Translations under genes and position numbers: made by a program | Assembly: GCA_945957335.1 (NCBI GenBank) | Contig: CAMFLJ010000204.1 | Span: forward strand, 1-6,886 | DNA from: an uncultured Actinomycetes bacterium | Lineage (GTDB): Bacteria; Actinomycetota; Acidimicrobiia; Acidimicrobiales; Acidimicrobilacustridaceae | DNA: 6,886 nt | Reading direction: 5' to 3' | The notes under the pieces: generated by a model | What the model was told of the DNA's origin: nothing | The model's database searches: none | The model's input: only the letters and a program-made list of their open reading frames with translations | Part shown: positions 1 to 6,886 of the stretch, one piece after another | How positions within the stretch are numbered: the stretch's first letter is position 1 | How the letters are laid out: each line of letters starts with the position of its first letter

Positions 1-488
1 TGCGAGGTCCGCTCGGGCATCTCGTCGGGAGTGCGCGCGTCGTCGCCCTCGCCGTCGGCCGTGTCGTCGGCGCCGTCGCGAGGAGCGCCGGAGCGGTTGC
101 GGTTGCGGCCCCCGCGAGACCCGCGGCGGCGCTTGGAGCGCGGTGCGCCACCCTCGCCCGAGCTGGCGTCACCGGAGGCGGAGCCGGTCTCGCCGGAGCC
201 GCTCCCGGCATCACCGGAGCCAGGGCCGGCGGGACCGGAGTCGGCGCGCTGGCTCGACCCGCCCTCGGAGGGGGCGTCGCGCTCGACGCGAGGCGCCGGC
301 GATGCCGCGGGGCGATCGCCGGCCGGGGCCGACGGCACCGGCTCAGGCCGCGAAGGTGCGGCCGATGCGGCGGGAGGCGTCGACGGGGTGGTGTCGCCGG
401 AGGGGCCGGGGCTCGGGGCCGGTGCCGGGCTCGGGCGGGAGGGCTCGCCGGGAGTGGCGGGCGAGCCGTCGACCGTGGGGTCGGTCAT
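1..488 (-). CDS. Probable Rne/Rng-family ribonuclease, N-terminal disordered region (3' end outside window)
   Basis: Reading from the ATG at 488, the frame stays open for 162 codons to the window edge with no stop. The visible part has no catalytic domain. Residues 1-80 are rich in Pro, Ala and Ser, residues 84-111 are four Gly/Ser heptads, residues 118-132 are a basic Arg/Lys/Asn/Gly patch (SKRRRGSRGGRNRNR), and the rest is acidic. Long low-complexity N-termini with such RNA-binding-like arginine patches are typical of actinobacterial RNase E/G, which process and degrade RNA in the cytoplasm. The position directly after a TIGR03960/TIGR03936 pair is where this RNase is usually found in actinobacteria. 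The product name therefore rests on context and composition; the S1 and catalytic DNase I-like domains would lie beyond base 1. The start is supported by a GAAGGG site 9 nt upstream. It begins 15 bp after the DUF2344 stop, so co-transcription is likely. Another disordered RNA-associated protein is possible. Confidence 0.7.
   Translation of the reverse strand, partial: MTDPTVDGSPATPGEPSRPSPAPAPSPGPSGDTTPSTPPAASAAPSRPEPVPSAPAGDRPAASPAPRVERDAPSEGGSSQRADSGPAGPGSGDAGSGSGETGSASGDASSGEGGAPRSKRRRGSRGGRNRNRSGAPRDGADDTADGEGDDARTPDEMPERTS
156..239 (-). repeat. Four tandem 21-bp repeats encoding Gly/Ser heptads
   Basis: Four in-frame 21-bp units encode SGPAGPG, SGDAGSG, SGETGSA and SGDASSG (residues 84-111 of the RNase-like protein). 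The core CTCCGGTGA-like motif recurs exactly every 21 bp on the minus strand, at 240, 219, 198 and 177. Third-position differences between units show the array is not a very recent duplication. It probably acts as a flexible linker before the arginine-rich patch. Confidence 0.75.
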
Positions 489-497
489 GGAGGGGTT

Positions 498-503
498 CCC
501 TTC
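498..503 (-). promoter_or_regulatory. Ribosome binding site of the RNase-like gene
   Basis: GAAGGG lies 9 nt upstream of the ATG at 488 and directly follows the DUF2344 stop codon. It decides the start. A rival ATG at 507-505, which overlaps that stop as ATGA, has no such site and opens a frame that closes at 343. Confidence 0.55.
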
Positions 504-1231
504 TCATGGGGCGCCAGCTCCTGCCGGCGCCAGGGACGGCGCGCCCGGCGAGAGGGGCTCTCGCGTCGCGCCGTCGGAGGTGATCCATTGGTGGGTCCTG
601 CGGACCCGGCCCTCGGTGAGGGGCGGGTCGAAGGCGGCCAGCAGCTCTGCGGGCCGCACCGAGCGGGGTTGGGTGGCCAGTCGGGCCTCGAGGACCGCGC
701 CCTGCTCGGGGGCGTCGGGGGGTGTCGCGCCGATCACCGAGAGCTCGAGGATGCCGGGACGGAGGTCGTCGGACACCTTCTTGCCCTTGCGCTCCCGGAC
801 GACCGGGAGCTCGGTGGCGGCGAGGAGGGCGTCGGCGGCGGCGGTGAGCGCCTCCGGCGACGAGCCCGGCACCTCGATGACCCAGCTGCAGGAGGTCACG
901 GCCTCCTGCAACGAGTCCTCGGAGCGGTCGATGACAGCGACGGCTTCGACGTCGATGCCGGGCGGGAGCAGCGGCGAGAGCCGCTCGGGCAGCGCCCCGA
1001 GATCGACCGACGAGCCCTCGGGCTCGGTGAGGTCGACGTCGAGGTACTCCCCCAGCGACTCGTGACCGGTGGAGAGGGCCAGGCCGAAGTGGACCTTCGG
1101 GCGGGGCGAGAAGCCCTCGGTGCTGGCGACGGGGAGCTCGGCGCGGCGCAGGGCCCGCTCCCAGCAGCGCGCGATGTCGCGGTGGCTGGTGAAGCGGACC
1201 TTGCCGAGCTTGCGGTAGCGGAGCCGGATCC

Positions 1232-1235
<4 letters not shown>
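504..1235 (-). CDS. TIGR03936/DUF2344 family radical SAM-associated protein
   Basis: A 243-residue soluble protein of unknown biochemical function. Family landmarks are visible: RFTSHRD at 14-20, a helix-like segment with RALRRAELP at 28-35, EGFSPRPK at 40-47, GEYLDV at 62-67 and the basic RERKGKKVSDDLRPGI at 147-162. The last ~20 residues are a Pro/Ala/Gly tail. The ATG overlaps the stop of the radical SAM gene as ATGA and has only a weak Shine-Dalgarno, so translation probably depends on coupling to that gene. As I recall, the domain is fused to the C-terminus of TIGR03960 radical SAM proteins in other bacteria, which suggests the two products act together, with this one perhaps binding substrate or RNA; that is inference. 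I see no metal-binding cysteine motif (Cys only at 24 and 116), so it is unlikely to carry a cluster itself. The family assignment is confident; the function is not. Confidence 0.88.
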
Positions 1236-3199
<1,964 letters not shown>

Positions 3200-3207
3200 C
3201 CGGGTGG

Positions 3208-3213
3208 ATGCTA
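3208..3213 (-). promoter_or_regulatory. Possible -10 element upstream of the radical SAM gene
   Basis: TAGCAT matches the actinobacterial TAnnnT -10 pattern. It ends 8 nt before the ATG at 3199, so transcription could begin at or very near the start codon and give a leaderless or nearly leaderless mRNA. That would fit the missing Shine-Dalgarno. No convincing -35 box is present; TTCCGG sits 19 nt upstream, inside the rodA end. This rests on a short match only. Confidence 0.3.
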
Positions 3214-3236
3214 CCGGCTGACGCCCTCGCTACCGG
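3210..3236. repeat. Direct repeat of GCTACCGG across the rodA stop
   Basis: The 8-bp word GCTACCGG (plus strand) occurs at 3210-3217 and again at 3229-3236, 19 bp apart start to start, or about two helical turns. One copy contains the rodA stop codon and the other overlaps the possible -10 element. It could be an activator site or chance in GC-rich sequence. Confidence 0.3.
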
Positions 3237-4366
3237 AACCGGCGCATGTGGACGTTCAGGACCAGCCCGATGGCCGCGAAGGCCGTGATGGTCGACGAGC
3301 CACCCGAGCTCAACAAGAGCAGTGGGATGCCGGTGACCGGCATGATCCCCATGGCCATGCCGACGTTCTCGAACACGGAGAACGCGAACATGGCCAGGAC
3401 GCCGATGCAGACGTAGGTCCCGAAGGGGTCACGGGCGATCTGGGCGATGCGCCAGGTGCGGTAGCAGAGCACCCCGTAGAGCCCCAGGACCACCGCCGAT
3501 CCGATGAACCCGAACTGCTCGGCCACCGACGTGAAGATGAAGTCGGTCTCCTGCTCGGGCACGAAGCCGAGGCGGGTCTGGGGGCCCTGGAACAGGCCCT
3601 GGCCCGACACTCCCCCGCTGGCGATGGCCGTCTTCGACTGGTCGATGTTGTAGACGGCCGGGTTCGACTTGTCGTCGGGGTTGGCGAAGGCGGTCAGGCG
3701 GTTGACCTGGTACTCCTTCAGGATCGGCGAGTTGAGCACGCCGACCACGCCGACCACGCCCAGCACGGCGAGGATCGCCAGGTACTTCGTCGGCACGCCG
3801 CCCACCACGAGCAGGGCGATGGTGATGATGCTGAGGATCAGCACCAGGCCGAGGTCGGGCTGCAGCATGATCAGCGCCATCGGGAACCCGGCCACGGCGA
3901 GCAGGGCCACCAGCCGGCGCAGGTCGATGTCGCCCTTCCACTCCGACAGCAGGAAGGCCAGGGCCCCGATCAGCGACAGCTTCGAGAACTCGGCGGGCTG
4001 GAGCTGGAACGGGCCGAGGGCGAACCACGCCTGGGCGCCCTTCGACTGCGAGCCGAGGGGCGAGATCACCAGCACGAGCAGGCCGGTTGTGGCGGCGTAG
4101 AACAGCCAGGCCCAGTCGTGGAGCTTGTGGTAGTCGACGAAGGCGATCACGCCCATCACGCCCACGCCGATGAGCACGAACGCCGTCTGGCGCACCAGGT
4201 AGGCGTCGCCGAAGCGCGACTTGGTGGCGGCGTAGACGGCCACGATGCCGATGACGGCGAGGGCCAGCGAGCAGAAGAGCAGCACCGGGTCGAGGTGGCG
4301 CAGCGGCGCGGTCGGGTCGCGGCGGCTGCGGTTGGAGTCGTGGCGCGAGATCGAGCGGGGCAGCAT
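3230..4366 (-). CDS. rodA: RodA, SEDS peptidoglycan glycosyltransferase of the elongasome
   Basis: A 378-residue integral membrane protein of normal RodA length. SEDS proteins polymerise lipid II into glycan strands during side-wall growth, together with PBP2. After a basic cytoplasmic N-terminus (1-26) there are about ten hydrophobic segments. Signature motifs are QPAEFSKL (123-130), LQPDLGLVLIL (168-178), the large external loop with GLFQGPQTRLGFVPEQETDFIF (257-278), and NVGMAMGIMPVTGIPLLLLSSGGSS (335-358). D275 in PEQETDF aligns with the catalytic-loop aspartate of E. coli RodA (D262). The ATG at 4366 shares its A with the mrdA stop (TGATG), and an AAGG site 7 nt upstream lies inside the mrdA end, so translation is probably coupled to mrdA. 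FtsW is the alternative SEDS family, but pairing with an elongation PBP2 and an mre gene argues for RodA. Confidence 0.96.
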   Translation of the reverse strand: MLPRSISRHDSNRSRRDPTAPLRHLDPVLLFCSLALAVIGIVAVYAATKSRFGDAYLVRQTAFVLIGVGVMGVIAFVDYHKLHDWAWLFYAATTGLLVLVISPLGSQSKGAQAWFALGPFQLQPAEFSKLSLIGALAFLLSEWKGDIDLRRLVALLAVAGFPMALIMLQPDLGLVLILSIITIALLVVGGVPTKYLAILAVLGVVGVVGVLNSPILKEYQVNRLTAFANPDDKSNPAVYNIDQSKTAIASGGVSGQGLFQGPQTRLGFVPEQETDFIFTSVAEQFGFIGSAVVLGLYGVLCYRTWRIAQIARDPFGTYVCIGVLAMFAFSVFENVGMAMGIMPVTGIPLLLLSSGGSSTITAFAAIGLVLNVHMRRFR

Positions 4367-6354
4367 CAGTCGACCTTGGCCGGCGGCACGAAGGTGTAGG
4401 GCGTGGCGGGCTGGCCCGACAGGAACTCGTAGATGTGGCGGGTCACCGGCGCGGCGGCCTCCGAGCCGAACCCGGCCTCCTCGAGCACGGCGGCGACGGT
4501 CCAGCGGGGGTCGTCGGCCGGGGCGTAGGAGGCGAACACCGAGGTGTCGGCCTTGCCCTGCACCTGGGCGGTGCCCGTCTTGCCCACGATCTTGAACGTG
4601 CTCTGGTTGAACGACGAGAAGGCGCTGGCGGCCGTGCCCGAACGCGTCACGCCGGAGAGGCCCTCGACGATGGGATCACGGGTGCCCGGCGGCAGCTCGA
4701 CGGTCGAGCGCACGACGGGGTCGATCACCCGCAGCACGTCGGCCGTGTCGGGATCGTCGACCGGGATGCCGATCTGGCTCGACGGGCGCAGCACCCGGTT
4801 CACCACGTGGGGCTGGTAGACGGTGCCGCCGTTGGCGAGGGCGCTGTAGGCCCCGGCCAGCTGCATCGGCGTGACGGCCACGACGTTCTGGCCGATGGCC
4901 AGCTGGATGCTGTCGCCGGTGTACCAGCTGGTGTCGTTCGGGTAGGCCTGCGGGTACTTCTGGTGCAGGGCCTTCTTCTCGTCGGGTGTGAACACGAACC
5001 CCGACGACTCGTTGGGCAGGTCGATGCCGGTCGAGGCGTCGAAGCCGAACGAGGTGGCCGTCTTCTGGATGTCGGTCGTGCCGTCCATCCGGTCGCCCAG
5101 GTAGTAGAAGAACACGTCGGACGACACCGTGAGCGCCCTCGGCAGGGCGATGTAGCCGTTGGCGCCGGTGGAGTTGAACCGGGTGGGCGGGTCGCCGACC
5201 TCGTAGTAGCCCTTGTCGTTGACGGTGTCGCGCGCCGTGATGATGCCGTTGTCGAGCGCGGCCGTGGCGGTCACGAGCTTGAAGGTCGAGCCCGGGGCGT
5301 ACTGGCCGGTGATCGAGCGGTCGATCAGGGCGCTCACGCCGTCGGTGTCGGACAGCTCGGCGTAGCGCGCCTGGCTGATGCCGTTGACGAACTCCGCCGG
5401 GTCGTAGCTGGGATAGGTGGCCATGGCCACCACCCCGCCGTTGTTCGGGTCCTGCACGACCACCGAGCCGGCCGGGGCGTTTTTGCGGTAGACGCCGAAG
5501 TTGTCGCGCTGCTGGCCGCCGCGCACCACCCGCAGCTGCTCGCGCAGGGCCTCCTCGGCCTTCATCTGCACGTCGATGTCGATGTTGAGCTGGATGTCGC
5601 TGCCGGGCCGAGGGGCCTGGTAGCTGACCTTGCGCACCGGGCGGTTGTTGGCGTCGATCTCGATCTCTTCGGTGCCCGGGGTGCCGCGCAGGTCCTTCTC
5701 GTAGGCGGCCTCGACCCCGGCCAGTCCGATGGTGGAGTCGGGCTGGTACTCCTTCTTCACCCCGTCGGGGTCGACCCCCGGGTCGTTCTTCACCTTGGCG
5801 AGGGTCTCGGCGTTGATGCGGCCCACGTAGCCCAGGATGTTGCCGGCGACGCTCGGGTAGTTGTACTGGCGCACCGACTCGCGCTCGACGCCCACCGACG
5901 GGTACTCGGCGGCCCGCTCGGACAGGTAGACCATCAACTCCTCGGTGACGTCGCTGGCCACCGGGACGGGCTGGAGGTCGTCGTACTGCTTGTCGGCCAG
6001 CCTGGCGTCGAGCGCCTCGGTCTTGGTGAGGGTGCCGAAGTCGGTGAAGGTGGCGGCGAGCTTCGACACCAGCGCCGCCTGCTGGTCCTTCGGCAGCTTC
6101 CTGAGCGCCGTCCGGTCGACGGTGACCACCAGCGAGGTGCGGTTGTCGACGATCACCTTGCCGTTGCGGTCGAGGATGCGGCCCCGGGGCGCCTCCACCG
6201 CCACCGTGCGGGTGCGGTTGGCGGTGGCCTGCACCTCGAGCGAGGGCGCCTCCATCACCTGGAGGTACCAGAGGCGGGCGAAGAGCGCGGCGAAGCAACC
6301 GATGACCACCACGCCGATGACGCTCATCCGGAGCCGGGGGGAAGCGGTGTCCAT
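4366..6354 (-). CDS. mrdA: PBP2 (MrdA), elongation-specific peptidoglycan DD-transpeptidase
   Basis: A 662-residue class B penicillin-binding protein that cross-links new glycan strands in the side wall as the partner of RodA. One signal-anchor helix (~11-29) is followed by the periplasmic-facing pedestal domain (PRGRILDRNGKVI, 56-68) and the transpeptidase domain (~290-645). Catalytic motifs are complete: S356-T-F-K359 carries the nucleophilic serine, S411-S-D413 is the second motif in the SxD form I associate with PBP2 rather than the commoner SxN, and K592-T-G594 is the third. AIGQNVVAVTPMQLAGAYSALANGG (486-510) is a further transpeptidase landmark. The ATG at 6354 is preceded by an in-frame TGA two codons upstream and has no Shine-Dalgarno; an ATG at 6327 (residue 10) is the only near alternative and is no better. 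A short ORF with a good Shine-Dalgarno ends just before it, so initiation may depend on that ORF. Being next to mreD and rodA excludes the division paralogue FtsI. Confidence 0.95.
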   Translation of the reverse strand: MDTASPRLRMSVIGVVVIGCFAALFARLWYLQVMEAPSLEVQATANRTRTVAVEAPRGRILDRNGKVIVDNRTSLVVTVDRTALRKLPKDQQAALVSKLAATFTDFGTLTKTEALDARLADKQYDDLQPVPVASDVTEELMVYLSERAAEYPSVGVERESVRQYNYPSVAGNILGYVGRINAETLAKVKNDPGVDPDGVKKEYQPDSTIGLAGVEAAYEKDLRGTPGTEEIEIDANNRPVRKVSYQAPRPGSDIQLNIDIDVQMKAEEALREQLRVVRGGQQRDNFGVYRKNAPAGSVVVQDPNNGGVVAMATYPSYDPAEFVNGISQARYAELSDTDGVSALIDRSITGQYAPGSTFKLVTATAALDNGIITARDTVNDKGYYEVGDPPTRFNSTGANGYIALPRALTVSSDVFFYYLGDRMDGTTDIQKTATSFGFDASTGIDLPNESSGFVFTPDEKKALHQKYPQAYPNDTSWYTGDSIQLAIGQNVVAVTPMQLAGAYSALANGGTVYQPHVVNRVLRPSSQIGIPVDDPDTADVLRVIDPVVRSTVELPPGTRDPIVEGLSGVTRSGTAASAFSSFNQSTFKIVGKTGTAQVQGKADTSVFASYAPADDPRWTVAAVLEEAGFGSEAAAPVTRHIYEFLSGQPATPYTFVPPAKVD
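4374..4377 (-). promoter_or_regulatory. Ribosome binding site of rodA within the mrdA end
   Basis: AAGG lies 7 nt before the rodA ATG and is built from the last codons of mrdA (Lys-Val). With the TGATG stop-start overlap it supports re-initiation by ribosomes finishing mrdA. Confidence 0.5.
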
Positions 6355-6357
6355 GGG

Positions 6358-6420
6358 TCAGGCGGGGGCCGCGCCGGAGGGGCCGGCCTGAGTCGGTTCG
6401 GAGGTCTGGAGGGCGCGCAC
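6358..6420 (-). CDS. Candidate 20-codon leader ORF preceding mrdA
   Basis: A GTG at 6420 opens 20 codons (MRALQTSEP...SGAAPA) ending in TGA at 6360-6358. A GGAGGGG Shine-Dalgarno lies 2-4 nt upstream, stronger than anything near mrdA. The ORF is in the same frame as mrdA, separated only by TGA CCC. Its product is hydrophilic and Pro/Ala/Gly-rich, unlike a secreted or membrane peptide but like the disordered cytoplasmic tail some actinobacterial PBPs have before the anchor helix. It may be a leader that delivers ribosomes to mrdA, or a former N-terminal extension of PBP2 cut off by the TGA. A chance ORF cannot be excluded at this length. Confidence 0.35.
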   Translation of the reverse strand: MRALQTSEPTQAGPSGAAPA

Positions 6421-6434
6421 GACCCCTCCAGTCC
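6403..6434 (-). promoter_or_regulatory. Inverted repeat / RNA hairpin between mreD and mrdA
   Basis: On the minus strand GGACTGGAGGG (6434-6424) pairs with CCCTCCAGACC (6413-6403) in 10 of 11 positions, with one A-A mismatch, around a 10-nt loop. The innermost 8 bp are perfect. The 5' arm contains the GGAGG Shine-Dalgarno and the loop contains the GTG of the leader ORF, so folding would hide the ribosome site. No U-tract follows, so a classical intrinsic terminator is unlikely, though actinobacterial hairpin terminators can lack one. A dimeric repressor operator or an mRNA processing/stability element is also possible. Confidence 0.55.
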
Positions 6435-6449
6435 AGCAGACGGGCGGGC

Positions 6450-6886
6450 TCAGCGCATCGCGGGGCGCAGGTGGTCGGCGTCCTTGTCGGCCCAGCGGCA
6501 CGCCCGGGCGAACGGGAGCACCAGGATCGCGGTCGACACCGCCACCACCGCCATGACCACCAGGAGGTGGCCGCCGAGCATCTGGGCCTGCCCCAGCAGC
6601 GTGCCCAGCAGGGCGAACGCCCCCACCCCCACGACCGCGCTCACCGCGGCGGTGGCCACCGTGAGCCAGCGGGCCGAGCGGACCAGCGAGGTCTCGATCG
6701 CCCCGGCCATGGCACCCGCCACCAGGTAGCTGATCGCGCCGAGGCCGAACGGGGTGGTGACCATGAGGTCGAGGGCCAGCCCGCAGCAGAACCCGACGGT
6801 GGCGCCCCGCTCGGTGCCGCTCACCACACCGGCGGCCACGGCCAGGATCAGCAGGATCCCGGTCCGAATCCCCGCGCGGATCAGCT
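6450..6886 (-). CDS. mreD: MreD, rod-shape-determining membrane protein (5' end outside window)
   Basis: 144 codons are visible up to TGA at 6452-6450. The frame stays open to the window edge, so the N-terminus is missing. A GTG at 6839 could be read as a start, but 15 further codons upstream (LIRAGIRTGILLILA) continue the hydrophobic segment and fit the family, so the gene is partial. MreD is a small polytopic membrane protein (usually ~160-190 residues) that joins MreC and RodA/PBP2 in the elongasome. The motif GATVGFCCGLALDLMVTTPFGLGAISYLVAGAMAG matches the conserved MreD core of an alternating Gly-rich helix, Asp-Leu, then Thr-Pro-x-Gly. Later hydrophobic segments are near WLTVATAAVSAVVGVGAFALLG and LLVVMAVVAVSTAILVLPFA, followed by a basic/acidic cytoplasmic tail. 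mreB and mreC are expected further upstream. It ends 95 bp before mrdA. Confidence 0.85.
   Translation of the reverse strand, partial: LIRAGIRTGILLILAVAAGVVSGTERGATVGFCCGLALDLMVTTPFGLGAISYLVAGAMAGAIETSLVRSARWLTVATAAVSAVVGVGAFALLGTLLGQAQMLGGHLLVVMAVVAVSTAILVLPFARACRWADKDADHLRPAMR

Noticed and set aside
343..507. A start at 507 overlapping the DUF2344 stop as ATGA
   Set aside because: It has no Shine-Dalgarno, closes at 343 and gives an Arg/Pro-rich product with no family. The ATG at 488 has a ribosome site and stays open to the edge.
31..1065. A 344-codon plus-strand frame with Pro/Ser/Gly-rich product
   Set aside because: It runs opposite the RNase N-terminus and the DUF2344 gene. The low complexity reflects the repeats on the other strand.
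5478..5484. A short T-run (GTTTTTG) in GC-rich sequence as a terminator or slippage site
   Set aside because: It lies inside mrdA, encodes Lys-Asn in a conserved reading frame, and has no hairpin next to it that I can see.
4435..6729. A 764-codon open frame on the plus strand
   Set aside because: It is antisense to mrdA and part of mreD with the same mirror composition (His, Asp, Val, Gly-rich) and no recognisable motif.

Overview
The window is GC-rich and tightly packed. Every convincing gene lies on the minus strand, so transcription runs from right to left. Gene content, GC bias and gene order (mreD, mrdA, rodA, a radical SAM gene, a DUF2344 gene, then an RNase E/G-like gene) fit a rod-shaped actinobacterium. 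The synteny is shared across the phylum. An Acidimicrobiia-type lineage is my guess, but nothing in the window fixes the class.

The layout follows transcription, from high to low coordinates. (1) 6886-6450 is the 3' part of mreD, cut by the window edge. (2) 6449-6355 is a 95-bp gap. It holds an 11-bp inverted repeat (10 of 11 positions pair) and a 20-codon mini-ORF whose Shine-Dalgarno and GTG start lie in that hairpin. The mini-ORF stops one codon before mrdA and in its frame. (3) 6354-4366 is mrdA (PBP2, the elongation transpeptidase). (4) 4366-3230 is rodA (SEDS glycosyltransferase), sharing one base with mrdA. (5) 3229-3200 is a 30-bp gap with a possible -10 element and an 8-bp direct repeat. 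(6) 3199-1232 encodes a TIGR03960-type radical SAM protein. (7) 1235-504 encodes its partner, a TIGR03936/DUF2344 protein, overlapping it by 4 bp. (8) 488-1 is the 5' part of a long open gene with a Pro/Ala/Gly-rich, then Arg-rich, disordered N-terminus. It is most likely an Rne/Rng-family ribonuclease, with the catalytic part beyond the edge.

The right half is the elongasome module: MreD is the membrane scaffold, RodA polymerises lipid II into glycan strands, and PBP2 cross-links them. The left half starts a second conserved module, the uncharacterised radical SAM/DUF2344 pair followed by the RNase. In many actinobacteria this module continues into rplU, rpmA and obg. Short gaps and overlaps suggest mostly polycistronic expression, possibly with an internal promoter before the radical SAM gene.

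I see no mobile element, CRISPR array, tRNA, rRNA or defence system, and no gene-free stretch longer than 95 bp. The most unusual item is the mreD-mrdA junction. The rest is conserved core genome, although the radical SAM/DUF2344 pair has no known function that I can name.
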